Assembly (NCBI GenBank): GCA_947579665.1 | Contig: OX388349.1 | Span: 69,940,841-70,004,840, forward strand | Direction of reading: 5' to 3' | Origin: Sympetrum striolatum | Taxonomy: Eukaryota; Arthropoda; Insecta; Odonata; Libellulidae | DNA: 64,000 nucleotides | Shown here: positions 50,631-63,740 of the stretch, piece by piece | Layout of the letters: the number at the start of each line of letters is the position of its first letter | Numbering within the stretch: position 1 is the stretch's first letter | Translations under genes and position numbers: made by a program | Notes under the pieces: model-generated | Told to the model about the DNA's origin: nothing | Databases searched by the model: none | The model's input: the letters and a program-made list of their open reading frames with translations, nothing else

Positions 50631-53440
50631 TCGTACCAAAATGGAAAGATAAATAGAATAATTGCGGTTATGAATGCTGAAGAAGTTTTGTTCTGTTTCT
50701 GCAGCTACTCCATGCTAATTCGCTATGAAACTAAATTTTGGTAAAAGACGTTTTGATGAAATATGTATACCTTAACGGATACGTTACGACTAATAATGAT
50801 TCCATGTTTTCTGTATATACAATTTCCGACTGGTGTGGAACTCATTCCTCCAACATCAGCTACCACAAATCCTGATGAGGGAATGAGGAAATATTGGAAA
50901 GGAGAAGAGTGAAGTAGTTTCCTTTCCGGTCTGATTGAGATCCATAATCTATGAATGACGACTGTTCTTTGATACGATGCTGCCATACTTCTGTAGTAGA
51001 CACTATTCCAATATTCTCAAGGGATAGATAAACGACTCTGATATTCAAGCGCGACGGTTCCTTTGCTAACAACTAAGGCAGTTCATAATCGCTCCGTTCG
51101 TATTTAATCCTGCAAAATGACGTTACAAGAATAAAACTTAGAAACAAGTCATTAAGAATGTTTGTGGCTTGCTGAAACGAGCAATGTTAAACATATTCAA
51201 ACTGGATGAAATAAAATTTTCTAACAAAATGAGTAAATAGAATTTGACAGGCTTTAAGTGGGAGCATTAGAATGATATTATGTGAACGCTTGGTAGACGA
51301 ATACAAAATATCCACTGACTGAAAAAAATCTCTCATTTTTACTCTTTAGACCAAAGTTACTTTTATCAAAACAGTACAGTAATTCTCAAGAATTATAAAA
51401 ATACTTTAAGATCTGTTTTTAGTTTATAAAATTAATTTTCCAGAAAACCATTAGTGCCTAAAGTTAATATCAGATGATGTAATTAAAAAATCATTGCAAT
51501 TAAGAAAATATAATGCAACGAATACTTTCCAAATAGCCTACCATCGGCAATTTAACGCTCCAACTCTATAGGTCATTTTGCTCTTTCTTTCACCTTTTGC
51601 AACACTTTTAAATTTTCTACTACCACTAATCTTGATAATAAAAATGAAAAGTAACTAATGAGAATCAAACGAATGAGCGAAATGTTACGAACAAATAGAG
51701 GTAACCCTTAAAATGGGAAAAACATTTCAGGAACGTTACCAATGAGAGTACACCTGTCTGATAATAATTGGAGTAGAAATGGGAAAATAACATTTTCAAT
51801 AAAGACTCATAAGTAAATTTCTTGGTTAGTTTAAATGCTCTATTCCTGGAAAATCTACTTGGATTAGTTTAAAGTGTTATTCTCTTCTTTTTACTTCTTT
51901 AGTTTATGCAAGTGATAAAGTGGAATTTTCTCAGAATGTGGTCATCTCTAGCGGTTTGTAACAGATTAGGGGATGGGAATTCTGAAAAGGAGAGCATTCG
52001 AGGGAAAAAGGCGCAGGTGCGTCCACCCCCACCGCCTACGAAACACAGGGAAGAAGCGATCAGAAAAAAAGCTCCACCGGATCGACGTGAGACAACTGCC
52101 GGGAGGTCCTTAAAACCAACCCCTTCACACAGATGGACGCGTGCATAGGGGAGATAGTCGGATAGAGAGAGTGGACCGTGAGATGGTCACGTGTGGCCAC
52201 TGGTCGAAATCGCAAGCTGCACAAAGGGCACGTGCCTTTCGATAAGAAGTGGATCGGGAAGTTCAGACGGACAAAAAATTTCCATCCCTCCAGCGGAAGG
52301 GAGCAAAAAAATGAGGCGTTTCTCTTTTTTATTCACACCGATAGATTCGACGAGCGTGCCGAGGGCATGGTCTGTTTTCCTCCGAGAAGGATATAAATTT
52401 ACGGATCGTTGGCGTCTTCGAGTGTGGTGCCTATTATTTACTGATAATCGGGTTCTCATCGATGATTTCAGGAGTTCAAAAGCCAGGGAGTTTGCTTTGA
52501 ATTTTTCGATGGATCGCTTCGATGGGAACGATAAAAAAGTTCTTAACATACATTATTTACTAAGCCAAAATTCATAATCTACTCGAACTCTATATCAAAG
52601 AGAATTGGTTAAATGAAACATTAATTCAATAGTTTTTTATTTGTGATGGATTATATATAAAGCAACTTTTAAAAAATCTCCATCTATATTCGAGTAATTT
52701 CAGAGAGTAATATCGATATTAAAATTCAGTGTAAATGGATCTTCAAACTTTCACTATAATTTACCTCACAATTTTTCAATTTTGAATTTAGGAACATTTA
52801 ATCGAAGGTAAGATAAATCAAACAATACATAATATGGATACATACTTCGATAATTTAGGGAGATCATTCATCGCAATTTAAATTGAAATTAATAGGAGAA
52901 TAAATTTTGTATAACTATTAATTTCTTGGCGTATAATCACTGAAATTAATAATTATGTTACATTTTACAATATATTTAACAATCCGGAATAATTATAATG
53001 AATAAATTAATGTTCATAATTAAGCAGAAGATTATTTAACAAGCAATTCTTAAATGCTAATTAATGTGAACATTAGTGGCGAAAAGTGAAAAAGTTCCTC
53101 GATGCCGCTTCACCTCGAAAAAATAAAAGCTAACCATTAAAGGTTGAGAAGTTATTTTTCTCAAAAAAATTTTATTTCTTACCGTTTCGGTAAAGAGAAG
53201 TTAATGGGAGAAATGGAATTGGAGATTTCTAGTCTCAATCTCGCCCAAATAAACACTCATTAATTGATTATTAACATCAATTGCTATCTTAGCTCTCTCA
53301 CTAACAGTAACTGACATGCAATTCGGCTAATTATAAAAATTAAAATCGGTGATACTTCAAAAATACAAAAGCAGAAAACATTGGTGCATTTCATCCACTC
53401 CAAGATATTGATAATCAATTAGCTGAAACGTTCAAAGTGA
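50631..53440. other. A+T-rich DNA with a G+C-richer patch at 51901-52580
   Basis: The patch has open frames on both strands (52191-52577 plus, 52187-52549 minus) that mirror each other and match no family. The rest shows nothing. Confidence 0.4.
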
Positions 53441-54259
53441 CGTAAAAATCCGCATACAAAGGCACCATTCCGTTTTCGCTATCTCACATCTCAGGAACAT
53501 CTAAGGAGAACCAACCTGGTTACGAAAAGGAATACCCCTAAAAAATTCGGAAAAGACCCGAACGAACGAAAACCCATATTTCATCACTCTTTTGGGCCAC
53601 CGAAAAAAAACCTCGTTCGCGCATAAATCGGAAGCGAGCCAATCGAACCGATAACTCCTCAACATTCACAGTTCCCTTTTCCTCCAGCGATAGAGGAAAT
53701 AAAAAAACTCCTCAGCTGCTACTCCTGCGCGCAACTTGGGATGCAAATCGTTTTGCCCCCGAGATATATAAGGACCCGATCGCCTGGAGACACCCACCCC
53801 CACATCCGTTTCTCTCTTATGCACCAATACACGATCGCCCCCACCTTACACACGCGTTGCCCCTTATAACATCACCTTTTCGATATCAATGATCAATCAA
53901 AAGGCCAGCCGCTCCCCGGTATGTCGGCGGAAGCGAAAAAAACTGTGGGTTTTCCTCGAGAACGGCTCTCTCTTTTTCCTCCACGAGATTATTCCCAGCC
54001 CGTGCGCGCATAAATCCATTGGGAGCCGAGTCGCGCCGTGAGACAGCCGAGACGGAGAGATACGGAGCACAAAAACTGTGGGCAGGGAATCGAAGCAGCG
54101 AACCCATCTGGGTCTCGAAGCCACTTAATCGGATACCACAAATGGGGATTTCAACGCCCGAATAGATACGGACTCACGCCTCACAGTTCTAGTCTTTGGA
54201 TTAGGATAATCATACAATGTACTTATGGAATCCATTCATATCCAAGGAGAACCACTCAG
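53441..54259. other. G+C-richer patch left of SINE copy 4
   Basis: C-rich stretches (CACCCACCCCCACATCCG), the possible TATA box at 53765, and overlapping open frames at 53886-54124 without recognisable domains. Confidence 0.4.
53765..53772 (+). promoter_or_regulatory. Possible TATA box (TATATAAG) in a C-rich patch
   Basis: TATATAAGGACCCGATCGCC sits in a G+C-richer stretch with no recognisable gene downstream and no TCAKTY initiator about 30 bp on. It is a weak candidate for a plus-strand promoter. Confidence 0.2.
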
Positions 54260-54395
54260 GGGCTTCCGGACAGCCAAGCGGGCTGCGCGGTCGGATTTGG
54301 TGATAGCGGTTCCGGGTTCGATTCCCGGTGAGAGCTCATACGCGAAACGGCCGTAGCGTAGAAGTCAACGGAAGCAATTTTTCACAAAAATACTA
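54260..54395 (+). mobile_element. tRNA-derived SINE, copy 4
   Basis: GGGGCTTCCGGACAGCCAAG, GCGCGGTCGGATTTGGTGAT and the B box GGTTCGATTCCCGGTGAGAG, then CTCATACGCGAAACGGCCGT. It has the same order as copy 3 and a more diverged tail. Confidence 0.7.
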
Positions 54396-54464
54396 CTAGA
54401 AATACTCAGTAGACTAAATAATTCTTTCCATATTCTAAATCATTCTTTTGTTAAAAAATCTCGC

Positions 54465-54545
54465 AAGATGGTTAGCCTGCTAGCAATAAAACATCGAGGT
54501 CCGAGGCTCAATACCTGGTTAGGGAAAAATTTCCTTAGTTTTTTT
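54465..54545 (+). mobile_element. Possible second tRNA-like SINE family, fragment
   Basis: GCAAGATGGTTAGCCTGCTA then GCAATAAAACATCGAGG, followed by GTCCGAGGCTCAATACCTGG as a weak B box. It is only weakly similar to the fragment at 34.98 kb, and lies just downstream of SINE copy 4, so it could also be part of a composite insertion. Confidence 0.3.
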
Positions 54546-57500
54546 TCCAAGAGATATTAGTAACAGCATTCTCGCTGGAATAAAATTCGCCAAATAAAGT
54601 TGTGATCATCATTATTATTTATGCTGGGAAAAGGTGGGTCGTCGAGATATCTGATGCTCAGTTAATGAATTTGAATATTTAATCCATCCATTACTATAGA
54701 AAAAATGAAAATTTAGCGATCTATGAAACTCATTTAATTAAAATTAATGTCATTTGTAATCTTTATAAATGTTTGCCATATACAGCTTTATTAATAAAAC
54801 TTGTTTCTAAACTGATGGAACAAAAATATTCTTGCAGGAATCTTTCAATTATCCTTCCTGTATTTTTAAATACAGGAAGTATTCGTATTATCAGACGAAG
54901 CACTATTCACTATTGTTCAGTTAAGGCAGGAGAAATCCTAGGTAATTTGGCATTTTAAGAAATATCTACACCTGAGAGCTGAAATTTAACTTCAATCGCA
55001 TTTATGCTAAATACATTTCTCTCTCGGAATATTTATTGGATGCAGAACTCTTTTTAATATTAGATTATATCATATTGAATTCATTAATATAATAGTAAGC
55101 AGTAACGTCATCTAAAAATGCAAGAAAATCTTTTTATTCTTCATCAAATCACATGGCTGACTATCTCTTCTATAAGAATTATTATTTTACAGAATTTTTA
55201 TTCTGTTAGACAACTTTTGTTACATAATAGTAAACATTTTGACTTATATATCATGTTAATAAAGACCTAAGTTAAACAGGTATGTCATAAAAGCAGCTAT
55301 TTCTTTGAGAACTGCAATTGTTACATATTTCCATCATATCGTTAAATAAGCCCCAACAAATTTAAAACAATCAATAAGATATTCATGAAAATGAATAGTT
55401 GCTTATAATTCTCAAATGTTATTAGAAAATTAGAAAAGAGCATTGAAATAATTAATTACGAGAAAATGAAGTTCTTTAATAAACATATCAGTTAACTTCG
55501 AAGGTAGCATGTAGTTCCGCCATTTGCTAAGTAATTTAATTATATCAAGTTTTTGAGAAGATTAGAGAAACATTCGTTATTGGTTACTCAACGCCTGGAT
55601 ATTCCCTCTGATAAGTTAGCATACTTTAAAGATTGAAAATAACCAGTGCAAAATAATTTGAAGATAAGGTGTATGCCTCGATAAATAAAAGCGTTGATAA
55701 GCCTTGCCATGAATTGCGCAAAAACTGCCGCCATTCCGAAAAGTAAAGCATTTAAGAAGAGAAAATTTTCAAGCAATAATATTGAATAATGATTGTTAGA
55801 AAATCTTCTTTTATTGAAAGACAGCTGAAACTCCTCCTCTGACTCTGCTCCTGTAACTATGCTATGTATTGTAAATAAGAGTAATATTCATGCTTACCAA
55901 TTTCTACCGAATGATATACTTGAGTGATATAGCAAAACTATTTTACATGAAAAGCGTATAAAAAAAGATGAAGCTGAATTTTTATTTAGCACAAGGAAGT
56001 ATCCAAAATTTTCTTGCCGGCTCTTAACAGCTAATGTGTGACATATTTAATGAGTAATATTCATTGAATCTCTCACACTGTCACTCCTAATATATTGTAC
56101 GTCACTCTTCCACTTACATTCACCTTCACGTATTCACATTACTTAAGAAAATTGTTAATTTTCTTGAAATACTAGTAAATATTGAAAAACAAACATTTTT
56201 TTTAAATCTCCACTTGAGAAATTTCTCGAAAATTTCAGAACAAAGCAAATGATTGAGTACGAAAGAGCTTATAATTTCAATCTTTTGTTCCGTCACAACG
56301 GCCATTTTAAACAACACGTTTGTTCCACTGGCATATCCTAGCTTACACAGAATAATTTTCAAAATTAAATGTTTGCAATTACTGGAAATAATTAGCATAT
56401 TATAGACCAAGGACAATGTAAAAGTTGTCCACAAACTATTATAATGAGCTTTTGATTCAGTCAAACAATTTTCTAATTTTTTGAGGTAATTAGAGTGAAA
56501 ACATTCAAGTTTAACATTAAAAGGAATAATACTTAATAAAAATAATTACGAATTTTCAGGATGTAATAAAAGCACGGATAGTAAATGAATCATCAAATCC
56601 AATGAATAAATTTAAAAATCCTTAATAAGGTTGATTTTGTTTCAAGAAAAACAGACAACATACGCAGTGAAGTAAAATCTTTCTTAATGGTTAAAATGTT
56701 CTCTTTCTGTGAGAATGATTAGAGGAGAATTTCGATTTCACGATGAGAAAGACGTTACTTTCGAAGGAATGAGAAGACGACGTTAATTGGGCTCTCGTTG
56801 GTTATTAGTAAGCGATGTTAAAATGGATTGATACATATCGTCCGTACTTCTGAAACAAACTTTTTGCAATCGCCCTGCTCACTGCACCGCTGTAGCCACG
56901 GAAATCCAAAAAGTACAATGAAAGGTGTTGACGATGGAAACGTCGAGTAAATGGAAAGGGCACTGAAGACATTTAGACCGGCAATGGAAGGTAAAGACAG
57001 AAAAAAGCAAATTTATTCGCGATCGGCGCTAGAAGGGATGCTAAACATGAGGCATGAGAAGGAGGACACATCCATCTGCAGACACCATTTACCATGATGG
57101 AGCGGGAAAGGGGAGCGGAATTCATCCGGATAAAAAACTATTTTCCAATTTCGACAGCCGTGAAGGACGGTGTGGTGAGGTCTAAAGGTTTTGCAGACGC
57201 TTTAGAAGACTGTTGATAGATTCCTCGGGCCTCAACATATGACATGATTGCAGGTGATTGCGTGGAAAACAAAACATCTCTCGGAATACGAATACATGGG
57301 AAAATGCATATAATAAAAGAAGAAGGGCGAATGCAAAGCAAAGAAAGCCCTCACCATTTACAACGAAATGTTTTCCAAAGCAACCTGAAAACTCTCATGA
57401 ATTCCTTTTCACGTGTTTTACGATTATTTTGATATAAAATTGAAGAAAAACTTTATGCAAGAAGCATTCAAGAATTTTTCGTTTTCCTCTATATAGGAAG

Positions 57501-58240
57501 TTAATTGACGCATTCATTCCTATGTTTGTGAAATGTTAAAATATACTCGGAAAGTGAATGACCTGGGTTTAAGTCCCAGTCACTTCAATATTTTTACTTC
57601 CTTTTATCGTTTTCTGACGTACCAGATGGGTTTAAATTTTATACTCATTGTTGTAACTAAACTAAATCAAACTATGATTATTATAAGTAATCAAAGAGCT
57701 AGGTATTTAACTTACATAAACAATGTTAATCTGGACGAAAATAATCCAAGGGGGATAAAAATTGCAGTTTTTTCCAGGTAGAATACACTTTATATAAAAA
57801 TCGCTTAATTTTCTGTAGTAATCTCGAATCATGAAATCCTTGCGTCTAAATACTCTACTTTTTTATGCCGGTATACCCACCCATAAACGCATGTTTACAC
57901 AATGGTTTAAAGAGCCATTTAGCGCTATATAGAAAGATTTCGCAATAATTTTTCGCTGTGCTCATTAACATAATAATGATTCCATAAAGTAATCCCCGAT
58001 TAAGCGAAAAATTTACTCCTTATCATCGTAGAGCATCAAACAAGCCACAGGTATGTAAAGAGTCTCGTTTACGATCTGTATGTGTTTAATAACACACTTA
58101 AGTATCTCATGTATGAATATAATTATGTTTTTTATAGAAAGACCTTCAAGAGAAAACTAGTTTGCTAAATGCTTATTCACGGCACCTTCAGAGTTTTCTC
58201 CTATCTCCAGATGCCGATTAAGTGAAAGCAAAAAATAAAT
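54546..58240. other. A+T-rich DNA with a G+C-richer patch at 56700-57180
   Basis: CCGCCAT occurs at 55517 and 55728. A B-box-like GGGTTTAAGTCC lies near 57566 without an A box. The open frame at 56126-56464 (minus) is A+T-rich with no domain. Confidence 0.45.
54854..54879. repeat. Perfect 12-bp inverted repeat with TT centre
   Basis: CTTCCTGTATTT, TT, AAATACAGGAAG. It is a simple hairpin with no poly-U tract or other sign of a functional RNA. Confidence 0.6.
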
Positions 58241-59542
58241 AATATGAATTCAAGGCTTGACCAAATACTCCCTCGCGCGCATTCCAAACGCAAAGATGCA
58301 CGATTTATAAGTGGAACAATTTTTAATGGGGAAAAGGTGGGCTCGGATTCTCCTTAACGAACAACTGCCCGCCGAGCGACTTTCAAATCTCCACAACTCA
58401 GCTGCCCCTTCCGCTACCACGATATTGAGTGCATGAGTATCCCAAATAGCACGATAGATGCTCTCGCAGAACTCTAAAATTGAAACTTAAATAGAAAAAT
58501 ACTTGCCTAATTACAAGTGGTGAAGAGAACTAGCGAGAATGGCTCTGTGCGATATTGAATTGCAATATTGGAATGCATGAGGGAAAAATAGGATTGAAAT
58601 GAAGAAAGGAATAAAACAGGCGATGGGTTTTGGAATCAAATTCAATTTGAAAGATTCACTTACAAGACATAGGCTCATTGAGATAGATGGGAAAAAAGGA
58701 AGTTACCACTTCCATTAAAGGATCCAGGATACCAAAATGAATACATATTTAAAGAATCGGTTTTCCACTAATTTTTCATAGTATTAAAATTCAGTGTTAA
58801 TTAACTTAGGTTAATATACTTAGAGAGTTTTGGAATTTCGTAGGGGCAGCTAGGTTATATTGAAGTGTATGTCGTTAATAATTAATGTAAACCAAGAAGT
58901 TTAATATCCTACGTCATAACCGAATAGTGCCTTAAATGTATTTATTACGAAATTTTATTGACAAGCAGACCTCTCTGATTACAAAGGTTTAGTGTTATAT
59001 TAAAAACACTTTGACGAAAGAAGATCTATTCTAATTATAGATACAAGTGTTGGACTAAATTATTCTTTACAGCGAATCGCTTACTTAAATTGAATATGCT
59101 TCTTTATTTACCCTCAAGTGTTTTCTCTCGTTAATAACATTTTTTATGAACCACTAACATAGCATGGAAAGATTGAAAATGAGTGTAGCAAAACGGTAAT
59201 CAGTATTTAAAGAAAATGTTAAACATTTCCATTGTATGAATGAAAATATTACGTAAAAATCACAAAAAGGTTTCATCGTCTACTTTTACATAACTGTGGT
59301 TTAGTTAACGCCATAAAATATCAGTCGGTTTGGTTTTGAATGATAGCCAAGTGAAGCTGAATTACATACATCTGTAAGCTCGGCAAAGGATAAGAAGCAG
59401 AAAAATAGAAAACTTCAAGCACAAACATGTGTAGCGAGGCTTTACCTATAGGAATTGCGGACAGACAACATGTTCTACGTAAGCTCTGAAAAGCAGTGGA
59501 TATTTCGATGGATAACTTGCTATTGATGGGCCAAAAAAAATC

Positions 59543-59544
<2 letters not shown>

Positions 59545-59623
<79 letters not shown>
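59545..59623. repeat. (TA)n microsatellite, about 39 units
   Basis: An uninterrupted run of alternating T and A for 79 bases, with a shorter related run near 59774 (ATATATATATTGTATATT). The length is likely variable between individuals and hard to assemble exactly. Confidence 0.95.
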
Positions 59624-59626
<3 letters not shown>

Positions 59627-60063
59627 TATACTAATGTTTCAGTTACAAATTTTTCCTTTCGTTTGAATTCATAATCTCTAATTTTAATTACTTTTTCGAG
59701 ACATTTGTAGGTTTATCAATCAAGTTCATAATAATAAGGATAATAGTTCTCTAATTGATAAAATGGAAAATTATATATATATTGTATATTAAATTATACC
59801 AATGTTTTACCGTGACTGGTAAAACTCGGTAAAGACACAAACAACTGGCCCAGGCGATCGAATAGGGACTAAATCAGGAGGGTCTTTATGTTTAGCATCC
59901 TCATATTTAGCATTTAATATGTTAATTTTGATTTAATTATGTTACATTTCAACGAAAGATTAAATAAGCATTGTTATTAAAATTCGGGCTGGAATAATTC
60001 CCTCAAACTTAATTTGTAATGAATGAAACTATTGTTAAATTCCCCATATAATTTTGATTAGAA

Positions 60064-60180
60064 GAGCCCCCGGATAGACGAATGGGAATCTGGTTTGCCT
60101 TGAGTGAGTGCGGCCGAGGCTTCGATTCCCGGTTGGAGCCCGTATGCGAATGAGTTCGTCCATTGTAACACACTCATCGT
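60064..60180 (+). mobile_element. tRNA-derived SINE, copy 5
   Basis: GAGCCCCCGGATAGACGAAT, GGTTTGCCTTGAGTGAGTGC and the B box GGCTTCGATTCCCGGTTGGA, then GCCCGTATGCGAATGAGTTC. This is the most diverged plus-strand copy, with substitutions in the A box. Confidence 0.6.
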
Positions 60181-60500
60181 TTATTTAGTGTAATATATAC
60201 CAATATTCAGGCATATAATGCATACAGGCATTCTGATATAAAAATTAATTTCAAGCGAGGCTATTTCTGATATTGTTAGAAATGTTATAGGGCGTACAGA
60301 GTAGTGAGATGTGAAGTGAAGGACTGCAGACGGTAGCTTTCGAAAGAAATTATCAATATAGATTTCGTTGACGGGAATTTTTTAGCTCCAGCTAATATTG
60401 TTCGGGAATCTCAAAAGAAAACAAGGAAACATTATAAAAATGATCACGAGAACGGACTGTTAATTCTGGTCATTCTTCCCGCGAAGCATTAGAGAAGTTA

Positions 60501-61320
60501 ACGATTATTAGAATACTGTTTTTCACTCCCTGCCATACGCCATAGCTTGCAGGGTCATTATGTTAATGTAAAATTTGAAGTAGCTCCCGGAAGAATTTCT
60601 TTCTAAATGCGCAAACATCATAACCTCGCTGCTGCTGAAAAAATAAAAATTACTGCTCTCTAGAGTACCGCCTCCATTCGGTTCCGAAGGTAAAACCCCT
60701 TGAGGTAAAAACCAACAGCAGACTATTTTTACTTGACCACCGAATCGAACTCCATATGGAGCGATGTTCATGTTCTCATAAAAAAACTCCTGGGAAAAAT
60801 AAAACGTGCACCCATTGTGGAAGCGAGATGTAGAGGAATGGATATGGGAAAAAAATACTGAAAAATGAAATAAACGAAAAAGGTCCGAATCCCGTATGAA
60901 TGTCTTGGAGAGACGCATTGACACGGCAATTGGCACGCACGCACCATGTTTCCACTCCGCCTGGAACACTAATTACTTCAAAAAAGCAAACCCTTACTAC
61001 CTCTGCTTGCCACTGTGTCGCTGTGGTCTTCCCCTCCTTCCTGTCGGAATGGTCACCCTGCAATCCTTCGCCATCGATCCTCACGCGAAGACGATTTGTT
61101 CTTCTCACACGGAGAAATAAGCCGATGATATGGCTTTGCCTTCCCTTTCCACTGCTCACAGCCGCATACGCGAGACGATATACTGTTTCGATGAGCGTGT
61201 ACACATCAGTGTCCTTGAAGTGCGCTATATCGAAGGGGACTGATCGATATTTTCGAAAACTATCGATAGGTACGGGGCACCGTGTTGGATAGGAGATCGG
61301 TAGTCCAGAAAAGGCGGTAA
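60501..61320. other. G+C-richer patch, about 0.8 kb
   Basis: Open frames on both strands (60523-60969 and 60776-61204 minus, 60900-61292 plus) overlap each other and show no known domain. ATCGATATTTTCGAAAACTA with TCGATAGG around 61247 is an imperfect inverted repeat. Confidence 0.4.
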
Positions 61321-63740
61321 AGATTCATAGATCGATTACTACGACTGTTTTGTCACTGCAGGAAAACTTGCAATAGATACGTAGGTACAGTGCGCGAACT
61401 AAATGCTTGATATAAATAAAGAACATTTCATTCCATAAAGGGATTTTACATTTCAGGTGTCTCGAACTAAATTTTGATAAAATGAAAAAATTAAATTAAA
61501 ATAAATTAATGTATGGGTATTAATATGAAGTTATTTGTGGAGCATTATTTATAAAAATAAAGAAAGTAATACGAATTTACTCCAAAGGCAAGAAAATGCC
61601 GAATGGAGTTAATAATAAATAAAATAATGACTATTGGAAATTGAATGAATTAGGTAAGAACGCGGTCTATTATTAATCCTCTAACTTTCCTAAATATAAG
61701 CATGCGCTGATACGAAGAAAATGATGATGAAGATGCAGCCTGCTGGGATCTGCTAAGATTTGAATGGGTATGGACATGCTGGAGGAATGAAAACTTGATC
61801 ATTTTGTTATGATTGACATGTAGTATACACTACTCTTATTAAATGTATGCACCAAATTAAAGAATACTCTCAATATAATAAAATAAATAGGATGAGCGAA
61901 TGCAGGAAGTTACGCAAGAGGAAGCCAAGTAAAGGTCAAACCGAGAAGAAAATTTGGCGTGATTGATTTCCTACTGTAAACCACGCTTCCAAGCGAACTC
62001 AAATATCCACCAAAAGAGTATAAGTATACAATTTAGCAAAAGAAACACCTTTCCAAGCCCCGCTTCACGGTGAGACCCAAAAATCCACATCCTTTACGCT
62101 TCTTTCTTACACCGCGCAACCTGCAATCAGAGATTCAGCTGCCCGAGACCCATGGGCGAGACCCAAATAAGAGCCAACTGGGTCTACTTTCCGCATTCTC
62201 TTTCTCTACAGCTGGTCAGATGGACCAAAAGGCCGCTGGGCATCAGCCCAAATCTCGAGCGGTCGCCGCCGCTGCCCGCTTGTCAATTTTTTCTCATCGA
62301 AGCTCTTGACCCTCTTGCGGAATAACTGGACAGCGGAACAAATAGGATTACGGCGACGGCGTGCTGGGAGTGAAGATGCCACGTTCGGAAGCGTTAATAG
62401 AGATGAATTGGGGAATAGATCTTTGCATACATTAAGCTATACATTAACTCATATTTGCTGTTACAAACTGTCTGTAAAATATTCAGCCCGAATGTGGGTT
62501 GGAATTGCCTTATAACATTATCTACCAGAGTGGGTAGAAGTGAATGAGGCTTACTAGGCAAGATGAGGAGTGAGGTGATTTCTCCTCGCTTTCCTCACCA
62601 ATGTTCACGTAAGTGAAGCACATATACTCTGCGAGTAACACTTTTCTAAGCAACCTCATACCTCAATAGCTTTCGTCACAGTCATCTGCAAGACTGAGAC
62701 AAAGGTAAACGAAAGATACATTTTTTCTCCATCTCGTACGTAAATTAAAAGTATCTTTATATTGAAATTTGTAGGATTTTGCTGACATCCAAACCCAAAT
62801 TTTGGAGGCTTGAAATTTCGGATATGGCATTTGCGGATTCTATGTAATGATGCAGCCAATATAAAGCTTCAGTACAGAGATATATTTATTTCGGAAGCTC
62901 AGAATGTAACATTCAAATGAATACAAGTAAGCTTCCTCCTCATCTTCAGATATTAGCATCAAAATATGACTTTAATTTAGCTACCTTGAAATTGTGGATT
63001 TCTGTTTACGAATGTCATTTGTATAATATTTCAGTAGAATTATACGTGTGATTTGCTAAGTGCCAATACATTTCTCTCTCGAAAAAGAGATATATGACAA
63101 TTCATTAAACACAAAAAATAAAAGGACTTCATTCATTTAATAATTTTCATTTACAGATATTTAATAATATCCATATTGATATAATAAGTATGTACCCATG
63201 GTGTTCATTTCTGGATTTTAGATAAAGTCGGTAATACATATTAGCTAGCTCTACCTCAGTGAAAATTTTGGAATAAAATCGCTAAGGAAATATATCTAAA
63301 ATATAATATAAATTGCCATTTTATTCATTTATGGACATTATTCTTGAGCAATTTCGATTAAAATAGCCTAGCGCCTTTCTTGTCGGAGCCATTGTTTTAT
63401 TGAAAGATTTAGGAGTTCATCGAATCAATTTGAACAGATTTTTAACTTTATAATTTACGGAAGGTAAAGAAGCGCTACGATAATGGTTTAAGGTTATTTT
63501 AACATAGATGCTAATCTATGAAAATTCGTGAAAATTTCATTGCCTATTTCCAGTAAGTATAATAATGCCCGTTCGAAACGAAAATAGCTTCCAGTTTCTT
63601 CTATAGTTGAACCATTTTTAGCTACATGTATCTGGATGTATAGTTCTACATAGATTCAGGTTTCTCGAATCACCTTTCCTTTAATGTTTGACATAATTTT
63701 CGGCTGTGTACGTAAAGATATGCATCTAAGAAATCGTCCA
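61321..63740. other. A+T-rich DNA with a G+C-richer patch at 61900-62420
   Basis: The patch has CpGs and alanine/arginine-coding composition (GCGGTCGCCGCCGCTGCC at about 62260) in a 79-codon plus-strand frame without a recognisable family. The remainder shows nothing. Confidence 0.4.

Larger units (their letters stand above)
58241..60500. other. Small G+C-richer patch (58260-58430) then A+T-rich DNA
   Basis: Contains the (TA)n run and SINE copy 5. Nothing else recognisable. Confidence 0.5.

Noticed and set aside
52187..52577. 120- and 128-codon frames on opposite strands
   Set aside because: Mirror-image open frames in the same interval with no family resemblance; one at most could be real and neither has splice or start support.
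57545..57595. SINE or tRNA fragment around GGGTTTAAGTCC
   Set aside because: Only a B-box-like word, with no A box at the right distance and no shared flank.
60523..61292. Overlapping frames of 130-148 codons on both strands
   Set aside because: They overlap each other in several frames within a G+C-rich patch and resemble no known family.
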